64,000 bases of DNA from Mercurialis annua (GCF_937616625.2 NC_065571.1:11286501-11350500), one strand, 5' to 3'. Positions 47,101-58,896 are shown, counted from the stretch's first letter. The notes: generated from the sequence alone by a model not told the origin. Numbers and translations: made by a program.

Positions 47101-50100
47101 ATGGCTAGAACTCGAAGTGAAAAAGGTAAAGATGTTATTGTATCCCAGGATACAGTGGATGATCCTACTGCTACAAATGTAGGACATGGAGACTATGTGG
47201 CTCACATGGTCAGAAGCATTGAAAAAGAAAATTTGCCTCTAGGAGAGGCGAGTGAAGATGTGCCTCCTGGCTTTGGAGAGCAACAGACACCAACTCGGCG
47301 AAATTCTGAGCCGAGATTGGCAGATGCTTTGGAAACATTGTCTAAGGCCATGATTGAGATGAAACATACTCAGGCCGAGATGAATGCCAGCCTCAAACAT
47401 GCTCAAGCTGATTTGAAACTGAAGCATGAGGTGATGGACAAGAAGCAGTTCAACATGGAACGCTATTTGGCAGAATTAATAGTTGCAGTGAAATTATCGT
47501 CCCCAAAGGATGATGATGAATTGCCAGAGGCTGTTAACACGGCCAAACAAGATCCTAAGGGACACGGGGGGCAGCCATCTGGAGGAATCCAGGAGATTGG
47601 GAGCACTAGTCATGTGCCAATCTTAAACCCGCCCTCTGAAGAAAGGTACGTTCCTCCTCACAAAAGAGATGAACCTGTGTATTTTAATTCTTTTAAAACT
47701 AATAATCAGACTGGCCGGAATTCCAGGCCGTTTAATGCAGGTGCTAATTGTCCGACTTCGGACGACCTAGAGGTTAATCAAAATTTTCCTCAACCTCTGG
47801 GCACGGGGGGCAATTACATGCCCCAAGAGAGAAATCAGCCTCAGGTGCCACCCCAACCTTTGGGAAGGCAACTAGACATGGAGGCTGTAAGAGAAGCAAT
47901 TCAGGAGTTGTATGGTCCAGGTCTAAGGCAGATTGACCGACCGCAATTTCACAAGCCTTATCCAGATGTCATTGACAGGGAGAATCCTTACCCTAGAGGC
48001 TATAAAATTCCTAACTTCTCTTTATTCTCTGGAGAGGATGGCCACTCCACCATTGAGCATGTGGCGAAATTCACAATTCAATGTGGGGTCTTGGCCAACC
48101 TAGATAACATTGCAAATTTCAAGCTGAGATTATTTCCAAATTCTTTAACAGGTACTGCCTTTACTTGGTATGCTACTTTGCCCAGGAACTCAGTGCTCAC
48201 ATGGCAGGAGATGGAGAGGCTTTTCCATACTCAATTTTACCGTGCAGAGCCAGAGGTTTGCATAGCAGAATTGTCAAGAGTTTCTCAAAGGTCGGGAGAG
48301 GATGCCGACATGTATATACACCGCTTCAAAAGAATGAGGAGCAGGTGTAAAATTGTTCTACCAGAAACTGAGTATGTAAAAATGGCTCAGAGGGGCTTGG
48401 ACATTGAGCTCCGGAAAAAGTTCCAGGGGATGGAATTCAGGGACTTCTATGAGTTAGCTGCTAAAGTCTCTGAATATGAAGAACTCCTAAGAGAAGAAAG
48501 CCACAAGAAGAAGGTGGCAATGGGCACTTACTATCAGGAGGTGGGAGCATATGAAACCGCGGTAGCCGACCTCACGGCCACCGGTTCATGTACCTGCCCT
48601 ATGTTGATCAAAAAAGCACCTGATGGGTGGAAGAAACAGAATTCCAATGCCCAACCTCTGTATACTTTTGAGGTTTCAAAAACAGAAGAAATTTTTGATT
48701 TTCTGTTGAAGGAGAAGTTCATTACTTTGCCTCCGGATCATAAAATGCCTTCAAAAGATGAATTGAAAGGCAGAGAGTATTGCAAGTTCCACAACTCCTG
48801 GAACCACTCAACCAATTCATGTTGGGGGTTCAAAAATATTATACAGGATAGGATTGCCAAGGGAGTTTTAAAATTCCCAGAAAAAAAGGAGGCACTGGTA
48901 ATAGATGAAGATCCTTTTCCGGCTGTGGCGTCTGTGAATGCCAGTGATCTCTCGGAACTTGACTTGAGGTTGTTATTAGATATAAAAAGAAAGCTCAGAA
49001 TCAGGGAGCAAAATGACCAAAGAGTCAGAGGAGAGCAATTCGAACGGGAAAGGAGAGCAGAGGTAAAGCGGGATTACAGAGGAGAAAGAAGGCAGGTATC
49101 TAGAAACTCTAATAATTTTGTTTCTACTAACCGCCCTCTTTTGAAAAAACAAAACAGGGCCTCTTACTATCAAAGGAGGCCGGAAAGGCATGTCTTCCCG
49201 GAGAGGCGATCCTTCGTGTGGAAGAGGGAGGAACAGCCAAAAGCTCCTTTGGCACCTAGGGAGGAAAAGCCAAAAGCTCCTTTGGTACTTAAAGAAAAAC
49301 AGTCAGAGGTTCCTTCTACCTTTGAAAACCGAAGAAAAGAACAAAGATTCGTGGTACCACCATTGGTCTCTCCTAGTCCAAGGTGGCATACCAATTATCA
49401 CAAGAAGTTTCCGCCTCCACTAACAAGAACTCAGAAGAGGAGGCGCCAGAGGTTGAGGGCTGCTGCAAGAAACGAGTGGCAGTCCAGGCACTTGGAAGAT
49501 CCTAGAAAAGTTGTTGAGGAAAAGGGGTCAAAGAAGATCTTAATTGAGAAAGAGCAATCTGGAAGCCAAAAATCTTCAGAGGCAGTGGAAGTGAAAAATA
49601 AAACTTCCCACGTGCCTTCGAAGAAGGAAATTTCGGACATGGAGTTGGAAGCTTTTCTTGAAGGAGAATTTGCAGGAGATGGCATGAACTTAGATGATCT
49701 CCTAGAAGACGACATGGAGTTGGATGATCTCGTCGATGAGGAAATCCTAAAGGAGGGCATGAGACTAAACGACCTCTTGAAAGAGGATACTGATGATACT
49801 CCACCCGTTAAGGAAAGCGGCAAATTTCAGAGGAGGTCTCTAGAGAATGGCGACTCAGAATCAGACACAGAAGGTGATAAGAAGAGATCCATCAGAGTGG
49901 GTGAAATTGAGATTCCCCTCACTTGTAATGCTTTCTCCTTGATTCTTCCAAGTGATTTCAAAGGTCCTGACAACTCTGAGGAAGTAGAAGAAATTCAGAG
50001 AGAGGAGGTATCCAAACCTCCAAAAGATGAGTGTCGCAGCCAGGTCACCATACAAGAAGCTGCAAATGGTGGACCAAAGAGGGTGATTTTTGACAAACCT

Positions 50101-50193
50101 GCAGAGGCAATGACCAAACATATTAAGCCTTTGTACATAAAGGCTCACTTCAATGGCAGACCAACTTCCAGAGTCTTGATTGATAACCTCTAG
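47101..50193 (+). CDS. Gag polyprotein with truncated protease, Tat element
   Basis: 1030 codons from the ATG 33 nt after the LTR (MARTRSEKGKD). The frame stays open upstream into the LTR but has no better start. A coiled-coil-like, Gln/Lys-rich N-terminus (residues about 80-150) is followed by the retrotransposon gag domain at residues about 305-470 (WYATLPRNSVLTWQEM, RMRSRCK) and a zinc-knuckle-like CKFHNSWNHSTNSCW at about 560. A Lys/Arg/Pro-rich basic stretch covers about 640-810 and an acidic repeated segment (DLLEDDMELDDLVDEE) about 860-890. The end enters the aspartic protease at GRPTSRVLIDN and stops one codon later: the active-site turn after D is lost. Gag assembles the particle; this frame may still be translatable. 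Confidence 0.88.
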   Translation: MARTRSEKGKDVIVSQDTVDDPTATNVGHGDYVAHMVRSIEKENLPLGEASEDVPPGFGEQQTPTRRNSEPRLADALETLSKAMIEMKHTQAEMNASLKHAQADLKLKHEVMDKKQFNMERYLAELIVAVKLSSPKDDDELPEAVNTAKQDPKGHGGQPSGGIQEIGSTSHVPILNPPSEERYVPPHKRDEPVYFNSFKTNNQTGRNSRPFNAGANCPTSDDLEVNQNFPQPLGTGGNYMPQERNQPQVPPQPLGRQLDMEAVREAIQELYGPGLRQIDRPQFHKPYPDVIDRENPYPRGYKIPNFSLFSGEDGHSTIEHVAKFTIQCGVLANLDNIANFKLRLFPNSLTGTAFTWYATLPRNSVLTWQEMERLFHTQFYRAEPEVCIAELSRVSQRSGEDADMYIHRFKRMRSRCKIVLPETEYVKMAQRGLDIELRKKFQGMEFRDFYELAAKVSEYEELLREESHKKKVAMGTYYQEVGAYETAVADLTATGSCTCPMLIKKAPDGWKKQNSNAQPLYTFEVSKTEEIFDFLLKEKFITLPPDHKMPSKDELKGREYCKFHNSWNHSTNSCWGFKNIIQDRIAKGVLKFPEKKEALVIDEDPFPAVASVNASDLSELDLRLLLDIKRKLRIREQNDQRVRGEQFERERRAEVKRDYRGERRQVSRNSNNFVSTNRPLLKKQNRASYYQRRPERHVFPERRSFVWKREEQPKAPLAPREEKPKAPLVLKEKQSEVPSTFENRRKEQRFVVPPLVSPSPRWHTNYHKKFPPPLTRTQKRRRQRLRAAARNEWQSRHLEDPRKVVEEKGSKKILIEKEQSGSQKSSEAVEVKNKTSHVPSKKEISDMELEAFLEGEFAGDGMNLDDLLEDDMELDDLVDEEILKEGMRLNDLLKEDTDDTPPVKESGKFQRRSLENGDSESDTEGDKKRSIRVGEIEIPLTCNAFSLILPSDFKGPDNSEEVEEIQREEVSKPPKDECRSQVTIQEAANGGPKRVIFDKPAEAMTKHIKPLYIKAHFNGRPTSRVLIDNL

Positions 50194-53100
50194 GAAAAAC
50201 TACAGAAGATCTCATCTCTACAGAGGTTAGTGTGTCTGCCTTTACTGGAGAGCTCACAAAAACTATTGGTGTTCTCCCAGTAGAGGTAACTGTAGGGAGC
50301 AAAACTTCCCTATCAGCGTTCTTTGTTGTAAATTCATCAGCCAGCTACCAAGCTCTTTTGGGACGAGATTGGATTCATGCCAATTGGTGCGTTCCTTCAT
50401 CCTTACACCAGTTTCTGCTCTTTTGGAAGGGAAATGAGGTGGAGGTGGTATGGGCAGACACAAAGCCATTTACCACTGCCACCAACATGGTAGAGGCCCG
50501 TTATTATGACTCATGTGTTGGCCCCATCCAATTTACTGGGAAAAGTAAAAAAGGGCAGAAGAAAGAGAAATCCGACAAAGCTCTGAATGTGCATGAAGAG
50601 GTCAAAAGAAAAGCGACTGAGATACTTGGATCAACGGCTATTATTCCATATAACAAGCCGTGTTCCTCCATCACCATTGAAGAAATTAATGATTAAGCTC
50701 ACCTCTAGTGAGTTTGCAGCAGCTGCATCTGCTATCTTAAAAGAACGTATGCAGTACATTATGGAAGGAATTATGGAGGAAAACAACTTGGCAGAGGTTC
50801 TAGATGCTGAAGTGGTTTATGAAGAAGAAGAAGTTACTGAAGATCATGAGATTGGCTTGGAGGAGCTAGAACAAGCACCTCCTTGGATAGATGATGAAGC
50901 CATCCATGTTAGAGAGGAGTTAGAAGAAGTGAATCTTGGAACCTCTGAGGAACCTCAGGTAACTTTTGTTAGTAAAAACCTAGAGGTTGGTTTAAAAATA
51001 AAATTAACTGTACTCTTGCAGGAATACAAAGATTGCTTTGCATGGCAATATTCTGATATGCCGGGGTTAAGCAGGACATTGGTAGAACATCGGCTACCTA
51101 TTAAGCCCGAGTTTCAGCCATACCGCCAACCTCCAAGAAGAGTGTCAAAAGAAGTTGAATTAAAGGTAAAAGAGGAAATTGAAAAATTGTGTAAAGCAGG
51201 CTTTATTAGGCCTGCTAAATATAGTAATTGGTTAGCAAATGTTGTTCCAGTGGTTAAAAAGAATGGAAAACTTAGAATATGCATAGACTTTAGGGACTTA
51301 AATGAAGCAACTCCTAAAGATATTTATGCTATGCCAATTGCTGACACTCTTATTGATGCTACAGCTAATCATTCTCTTTTGTCTTTTATGGATTGTTTTG
51401 CTGGATATAACCAGATTATGGTGGCTAAAGAAGACATCTCCAAAACGGCATTTAGATGTCTAGGATCTATTGGGACATTTGAATGGGTGGTCATGCCGTT
51501 TGGTTTACGTAATGCTGGTGCAACATATCAGAGGGCTATGAATGCCATCTTCCACGACCTCTTAGGTAAAACTATGGAGGTTTATATTGATGATGTTGTT
51601 GTAAAATCAAAACTAATGAAAGATCATTTGAAAAATCTAGAGGAAGCATTTAGGAGGATGAGAGTTCACTGTTTAAAACTCAATCCTTTGAAATGCGCCT
51701 TTGGTGTAAAAGCTGGAAATTTTTTGGGGTTTTTGGTCCATGAAAGAGGCATTGAAGTGGACCAAAACAAAACCAAAGCTATTCGAGAAGCTAAACCGCC
51801 TAGAAATAAAACAGAACTTCAGAGGTTTCTTGGGCAGGTTAATTACTTAAGGAGATTTATATCTAATCTTGCAGGAAAAACAAAAGTGTTCTCAGAACTG
51901 TTGAAATTAAAAAAGGAGGATGTCTTCAGATGGGAAACCATCCATCAAGAGGCTTTTGATGAAATTAAAGATTATCTAATGAAGCCTCCTGTATTGATGC
52001 CTCCCAAAAAGGGTATACCTCTGAGGTTGTACATTTCAGCAGCCGAAGGTTCAATTGGGTGTCTGCTAGCCCAGAGCAACCAAGATGGACATGAACAGGC
52101 TATTTATTATTTGAGCCGTTCGATGACATCTACAGAGGTCAGATACACTCCTATCATGAAATTGTGTCTGGCTTTGTTTTTTGCCTGCACTAAGTTAAGA
52201 CACTATCTGCTTAGTAATAGAGTCTATGTGGTGTCTCAAACCGACTTGATGAAATATATGCTAAACAAACCTGTTTTATCAGGAAATATTGGAAAGTGGT
52301 TATTAAGTTTGGCAGACTTTCTTTTGATTTATCATCCCCAGAAGTCAGTCAAAGGTCAGGCTCTAGCAGATTTCCTAGCCGACCATCCATGTATAAACCT
52401 AGGAGATGAAAGTAAATTTGACTTACCGGTTTTTATGAATGAACATAGACCTTGGATGCTTAAATTTGATGGGTCTAGTACAGATAGGTCTGCGGGTGCT
52501 GGAATCATAATAGTATCACCTTCTGGAGCTAAGACCTCCTTGTCTTTTAATCTTGACTTTGAATGTACAAATAATCAATCTGAGTATGAGGCTTTGATTA
52601 TTGGATTAGAAATCCTCCTAGATCTAGGTGCTAAAAAGGTCAAAATAATTGGAGATTCTCAATTGGTTATTAGACAAGTGTCTGGCGAATATAAATGCAT
52701 GAGTTACTCTTTAACTTCTTATTATGCTATTGCTATACAGTTAATAGAGAGTTTTGAAGAGGTTGAATTAGTACATGTTCCTAGAGAGGAAAATTGGGAG
52801 GCCGATGAATTATCACAGCTAGCATCTGGCCTACGTCTGTCGGAGGAGTTAACCCACCGACTAGTAATGGTACAAAGAAAAACTCACCCTTCAATTTTTA
52901 AAAGAGGAGTACAACTAGATATTTTCAATATTGATGATAACTTAGTACAGGATTGGAGGAGAGATATTAAAAAGTACCTGGAGAATCCTAGCAAGAAGAT
53001 GATGTATAAAGTAAGAGTGAGAGCTGTTAACTACGTGCTCATAGAGGATGTTTTATACAGAAGAGGATTCGACAACCTATTGCTAAGATGCCTTGGAACT

Positions 53101-54225
53101 ACAGAGGCACTAGAGGTCATGAAACAAACTCATGAAGGAGTTTGTGGAGCACATCAATCCGGAGTGAAAATGAGATGGCTGATCCGAAGACATGGTTACT
53201 TCTGGCCATCAATCCTAAAAGATTGCATGACTTTTGCAAAGGGTTGTCAATCATGCCAAAGGTATGGAAACATACAAAGACTTCCAGCTGCTGAGTTGAA
53301 GTCTGTCATCAAACCATGGCCATTCAGAGGTTGGGCCATAGATTTGATAGGTAAAATATATCCTCCATCTTCTAAAAATCACAGTTTCATAATTGTAGCT
53401 ACTGATTACTTTACCAAATGGGTAGTCGCTAAGCCATTGGTAAAGACAGAGCAAAAAGATGTTATTAAATTTATTAAAGAGGAAATTATTCATCAATTTG
53501 GAATTCCACAATCGGTAACTACTGACCAGGGCACAATGTTCACTGGTAAGGAGATGCAAGAATTTGCCACTGATTATGGAATAAAATTATTGACCTCTAC
53601 ACCTTATTATGCTCAGGCCAATGGCCAAGCTGAATCTTCTAATAAAATCATCATCAACATAGTTCAAAAAATGTTGGAAGAAAATCCAAAGGATTGGCAT
53701 CGGATTTTATCAGAAGCACTCTGGGCATATCGCACCTCTAGGCGAAATGCTACAGGAGTAAGTCCATTTATGCTAACCTATGGTCATGATGCAGTGTTAC
53801 CCATGGAGGTGGTGGTGAGGTCATTGAGAGTAGCTAAGCAGAATCATTTGACTCCAGAAGATTACAATGAGACCATGATGATGGAGTTAGAAAATCTAGA
53901 AGAAGGAAGACTTCAGGCTCTAAACAATATGATAATACAGAAGAAAAAAGTCTCCAGAAGCTACAACAAGAAAGTTAGACCTAAGACATTTCAAGAAGAT
54001 GAGCTAGTATGGAAGTTGATCTTACCCCCTGGTACTAAAGATAGAGAATATGGGAAATGGTCTACTAATTGGGAAGGGCCATTCTTAGTCCACAAGGTGA
54101 TGAAGGGGAATGCGTACTGGCTATCAAGTTTAGAGGGTGAGCCTCATAGAAAATTTATTAATGGAAAGTACTTGAAGAAATACACTCCCACCATCTGGGA
54201 GAAATACAACTTAGAAATGACTTAA
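50194..54225 (+). pseudogene. Pol of the Tat element: protease remainder, RT, two RNase H, integrase
   Basis: Protease continues in another frame from 50190 (LGKTTEDLI ... LLGRDWIH), then the frame shifts back near 50690, so pol is in three pieces. From there one frame runs to 54225. RT has FMDCFAGYNQI and YIDD (51583-51594). The first RNase H is degenerate (YISAAEGSIGCLLAQ, no catalytic Asp). The second, archaeal-like RNase H has all four acidic residues (KFDGSS, SEYEAL, GDSQL, EADELS). Integrase has the HHCC finger (HEGVCGAHQ ... CQSCQRYG) and D,D,E core (AIDLIG, TTDQGT, QAESSNK) plus a GPF-type C-terminus; no chromodomain. RT through integrase looks intact; protease is destroyed. Confidence 0.9.
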
Positions 54226-57225
54226 TGGCTTTTAGCCATACATGTACTGCAGATTATGTAACTTGTTTTAGCAATATCAGTACATGAGTCGGAACATTGT
54301 GGCTTTTTAGCCGAGTGTATTATCAGATTTTTAGTAGTTTGGCTATTTTGGCTAAACCTGTACTTTTTCATTAACTTATGGATTTTGGCACAAGATGTAA
54401 TGTAATGGCTTTTAGCCATTTTTGATAATTAAAATTCTAAATTTGGCTACTTTAGCTAAATTGGTGAGGCTATAATTAATCGACTATAGAAAATTAATTC
54501 CAGAAGTTGGTTCTAGAAGTCGACTCCTAAAAGTTGATTCCTAGAAGTTCTAGAAGCTGACTTCTAAAAGTGGACTCCTAAAAATTAATTCTAGAAGTTT
54601 GTTCTAGGAGTTGATTTCTAAAAGTTGATGTTGACTGGTCAGTTAATCCTCTAGAAGTTGATGTCAAGAGTTGACTGTCAAAGGTGGAAAGTCAAACTAC
54701 TACTATGGTTATAAGGTCTCTATTCTACTAAGACTTCTTAAACTTTGGCTAACTAAGCTAAAGGGATAAAAAGAAAATTCAACAACATTCAACAACAAAC
54801 AAAAACGGCCCTGTAATGCAATGCATGGCTGTAAGTGACATATGTGATTTGTTTGTGAAACAAGTCCTGGTATGGACATCACATCACTACACAAGTATAT
54901 GGCAAAAGCCATCTTCATACCAGGAACATAAACACATAGTGAAAATGCAATGCATGGCTGTACCTGTAAGTGAATCTTGGTGTGGAACACAACAAGCAAA
55001 CAAATGGCTGGAGAGCCATCTTCACACCAAGACATTTGAAGTTTAGAAAGTACCTGAATGGCGTCTCTGTAATGCAATGCATGTACAAGTGATTATGTGC
55101 AAGTGTACGTGTCACAACAAGCAGGTAATGGCCAAAAGGCCGTGTGAGAAAAATATCCTCTGAGATAAATAGAAGGAACACCATCCAACAACTTTTGAAG
55201 GTACTAAATTATTACAACTATCAACTACTTGACTAGTTCGAAATACAAATACTGCTAAATAGTATCAAAGTTGGTGGAGGAGTTCTGAGCAGTGTGCGAC
55301 AAGTGAGACGGAGAAAAATTTGAATATAGATGCTACACTTCAACTTATCTCATTCTTATCGGCAAACGACTTCACTTTCACAAACTCCGGACAAACGGCT
55401 TATAAATTCATGTTATGATATTTCTCTTGGATGGCGACATGCAAAAGCTGGATATAAAATAGCAGGATCTATGGAGCTGACAATGTAATTCTCTTCATCC
55501 TGTAAGTTCAAATCATTTCATGTAGTTAATTATGTGCATAAATTTTAAAAGTTAGATTGGTTAAAAATAGTGCAGTTGGAATTTTCAATTGTGATACATG
55601 CAAATGTATAAACCAACTGCATAGCCAATTTATATCTTTACTGTTGCTCAAATGGAAATGGTAAGTTTAGGCTTAAAACACAAATATGGCCTGAATATGC
55701 TATGTCATTATTAAGAGTACCTGCATTTTAAAAAACGGCTTAAGAAAAATAGCCGATTTGATAGAGATACATGATTCAAAATATCTTACAGGATCTCTAA
55801 GGATATTATCAAATTTCAACCGTTTGAGTAAAATTGCACATAATGATTCATTTAAAAGATTTATGCCAATACACTAAATGTTTTATATCCAAACCACTCA
55901 AACACATAATGTAATAATAGAAACAATTGAAAAGCCAAATATCACTTTCGGTTGTTATATTTTGTTGAGTCGGATTGAAATTTTACGGCTAAAATTAAAA
56001 ATTAGCTTGTTAGCCGCAAAGTTAAATAAATTTAACTTGTTGCAAATTTGATGTTGCCGATATAAAGGAACCAATTCAGAAATTTGAACCAAATTTCAAT
56101 TTTTCAAAGACTCTGAAATTGGTATTTCACTTCGGCACACTTCATAAATTCGAGTTTATACAAGATATTGGCAAAACACATGGATGTCTAGCATTTCTAT
56201 TCACAACAAGACACATGTTCAGAGTTCCTGAAAATTGAATAGGATATATCTACTTCATATTTTACTTTTGACAATCAACAAAAGGAGAAGATATGTACCA
56301 ATTCAAACACGGTTTGTTCAAAAATCGTCTGCTCGTTGAATATAGGGAAATCCCCTTGTTGTTTATGGTTTCTTTGAAGTTGAAATTGCCGGAATTGGTT
56401 ACTGTCGGAGGTGTTGTTACTGCTACCACAAAGAGATGCCTCCGAGAAGCTTTAGAAAGCTGCTGCGTTGGAGCTAGGTGAACCGCTGGACTCGTTGGCC
56501 GGCGTTGAGGAGTTGAAGCGAGCGGCTGGAAGCAAACTGGGCGGCCACGAGCTGGAACTTGGCGCTGCGGGGCTGAGCAGCTGGGCACAGAGAAACGGCC
56601 AGTGACCCACGGAGGAGAAGAGGAGCTGGGCGATGGTGAGCTGCTGGAGGAAACGCGCACCGTTGCTGGGTCGCCGGGTACGTCGGCAGTTGCTGAACTT
56701 TGGAAGGAAGCCGCTGGTTTTTGGTAACTCAGCTGCTGCCGCCATGGAGGAGAGGATCTGCTGTTGTTGCCGCCACGGAGAAGAGTTGCAGCTGCTACCG
56801 CCGGCGTAGAGACAAAAGAAGATGCCGCTGTTTTGAGAGGATAAGCAGCTGGCTTTGCCGGGAGTTGGAGAGATTACTGCTGTGGTGGTGGATGGCCGGT
56901 GGTCACTTTTTGCAACAATTCTTGGTAAATGTTTGGTGGTTGGTAGACTTGTTCGAATTTTGTTGTTCCAAGATTTACTAAACCACTTGGGCTTTTTGGA
57001 GGCCCAGAATAAAAAAAAAAAAAAAAAATTAAATATATCATGAAAAGTTTGTATATTCCTTTGAAGTTCTTAGAGAAATTGAAATTTTTGAAATTTTAAC
57101 GGCTAAAATTACATGCTGTGAATTTTCAAAATTTTTAAATTTTAGACTCATCATGATGGAATGTTAAATTAATTTTGGCTAAAAGAAATATATATAAATG
57201 GCTTTATCCCTCAAAAGCCAATTAT
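54226..57225 (+). other. Non-coding 3' region of the Tat element
   Basis: Long tail between integrase and LTR, typical of Tat elements. 54490-54700 is a degenerate tandem array of AGAAGTTGATTYYTAAAAG units like those of U3. ATGCAATGCATG recurs at about 54818, 54946 and 55072. From 56440 to 56900 composition rises to GC-rich. No sense-strand gene is seen. Confidence 0.7.
56452..56745 (-). CDS. Small antisense frame in the Tat 3' region, uncertain
   Basis: 97 codons antisense to the element, starting MAAAAELPKTSG, rich in Ser/Pro/Ala and lying in a local GC-rich island. Extra frames, sense or antisense, in this position are known in plant Tat elements, and the neighbouring minus-strand element at the right edge has a long one here. 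This one shows no recognisable domain; a second overlapping frame (56262-56660) is Ser/Pro-rich too. It may be a decayed antisense gene, captured host sequence or chance. Confidence 0.3.
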   Translation of the reverse strand: MAAAAELPKTSGFLPKFSNCRRTRRPSNGARFLQQLTIAQLLFSSVGHWPFLCAQLLSPAAPSSSSWPPSLLPAARFNSSTPANESSGSPSSNAAAF

Positions 57226-57236
57226 ATAGGGGGCAT
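57226..57236 (+). other. Polypurine tract of the Tat element
   Basis: ATAGGGGGCAT directly before the 3' LTR; the same GGGGGCAT|TGTTTGCACC junction appears on the minus strand at 61861-61878. Confidence 0.85.
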
Positions 57237-58109
57237 TGTTTGCACCAAAATTAAAAATATGGCTTAAAGGCCATAAAACCCCTATTCTTTTCAAAAGATA
57301 AATGATTGACTTAAATTAATTCTAGAGGTTGACTAATGTTGACTTCAGAAGTTGATTTCTAAAGGTTGGTTTCTAAAGGTTGATTTCTAGAGGTTGACTA
57401 ATGTTGTCAGAAGTTAATTTCTAAAGGTTGGCTTGTAAAGGTTGATTTCTAGAGGTTGACTAATGTTGTCAGAAGTTGATTTCTAAAGGTTGGCTTCTAA
57501 AGGTTGATTTCTAGAGGTTGACTACTCCCGAAGCTAATTCAAAAAGTCCAAGCCCAGTTGCAGAAGATTAAGCCCAAATTTGAGATGGCCATTAAATATT
57601 AATTTAAATGGCCCATAAGCCCAAGAAGTCCATTCCAGAAGAAAAGAAGTTAAAAAGCACGTGCAACAGAAGTAAAGACACGATTGGCAGTTCCTGAAGG
57701 TGGGGAAGAACGTGTGCAGTTGGTACATGAAGCAGCAGTTTTCAAATGATGAAGCTATAAATAAGAGAAGAGCAGCCAATTTGCAACCCCCGATCAAATC
57801 CAACAAAAACCAGCCCAAAGGCAAAAACACTCAGCACTTAGCATTCTCAATTTTCTTCAATCAGTAAAGAACTTTACGATTGAACTTTTGCAATTTCTAC
57901 TCAAACACTTGTATTTTCATTTTATTCAATTAGTAAACATATTTACAGTTGAATTTCTTTGTTTTAGCATTACTTGATTGGAGTACTTGTTATAAGGTTA
58001 ACCAAACCCCAATCGCTCGTTTAAGAAGTTAAGTTACATTTTGGAATCCGCTTCCTGGCACGCCCGCATTTCACACGCTTGTTGTTACAAACGCAAAACG
58101 CCAGTAACA
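57237..58109 (+). repeat. 3' LTR of the Tat element
   Basis: 873 bp, same length as the 5' LTR and no difference seen by eye; followed by the duplication CTTAT. Confidence 0.95.
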
Positions 58110-58321
58110 CTTATACATTGTAGCACTTAAATATGAAAGAAAGTAATATCATTTTTTAAAAAATATAATAATTTTTTTTAAAAATCAATAAATTTAAATA
58201 TATTGGTTTTTTGATTTTTTGATTTTTTAAAATTTAAAATCAAACTGAACCAAAATGTAAGAAAAAATCATAATTTTAAAACCGAATCGATTATTTTCAG
58301 TTCGGATTTTGCACACTTCCA

Positions 58322-58896
58322 AGTTTGGTTAAAAAACTTTCACAACGTATAATTTCATGAACTGTTTTAACTAAACAAAGAAATATATGTTTGATATATT
58401 TATTTAAATTATTATCAACTGATGAAGTAACAATTACTCCATCAATTACAAGTGTATAGGCATAAATGATGGAGACAAAGTAGAGCAAGTGGCAGATATT
58501 TATTTAGAATAAAATAATTACATGTGGTCATTAACATTACTACCAAAGAATACACAAATTTAGACTTGTTTCAAACAAGCATGAGCAGCCAGCCGCTCAA
58601 GATTTTTCCCATTTATTTTCTTTATTAATCAAATAAAATCCCCAAACTACCCTTCTCATCAACCTTCAAAAACTCACCAGCCACCACAGCACCACTCATA
58701 TAAGCATAAAAAAAATATCACGTAAATAATTGCGCATAATTAGGGTTGTTTCCATAAATCCCTGCAACTTGCACCTCCCTCTTTACCCTTATAAACAAAC
58801 AAACAACAAAAAAATCAAGAAACCTTACAATTTCAAGAAATCAAAAATCAAGAAACCCTATAATTTCAAGAAAATTAAAGATCGGAATTCAAGAAA
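58322..58896 (+). promoter_or_regulatory. Proximal promoter and 5' UTR of the B-box gene
   Basis: A TATA-like TTATAAAC at about 58789-58796 and an A-rich leader with three copies of TTTCAAGAAA-type words (58828-58875) precede the start codon. The remaining upstream 500 bp is AT-rich. The Tat element begins about 0.8 kb upstream of the ATG. Confidence 0.5.

Larger units (their letters stand above)
46195..58109 (+). mobile_element. Ty3/gypsy Tat-type LTR retrotransposon
   Basis: 11.9 kb with two 873-bp LTRs that look identical wherever compared, TG...CA termini and the perfect duplication CTTAT (46190-46194 and 58110-58114). Order: LTR, primer site, gag, protease, RT, RNase H, a second RNase H, integrase, a 3-kb non-coding tail, polypurine tract, LTR. 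The second RNase H after a degenerate first one and the long tail place it in the Tat lineage. Identical LTRs mean very recent insertion, yet pol carries a deletion and a frameshift, so it was probably copied in trans from a defective template. Confidence 0.95.
45962..58321. mobile_element. hAT-like MITE split by the Tat retrotransposon
   Basis: TAGGGTGTGTATTCGG with CGGTTCGGTTT at the left, and AACCGAATCG ... CGGATTTTGCACACTTCC at the right, are inverted copies of the widespread plant hAT MITE terminus. Joined across the Tat element it is about 445 bp. No 8-bp duplication was found. Confidence 0.6.

Noticed and set aside
50590..50700. Taking the 50587 frame start as the true start of pol
   Set aside because: The first 36 residues come from a different frame than the upstream protease region; the homologous reading enters this frame only near 50690, so it is a frameshift, not a start.
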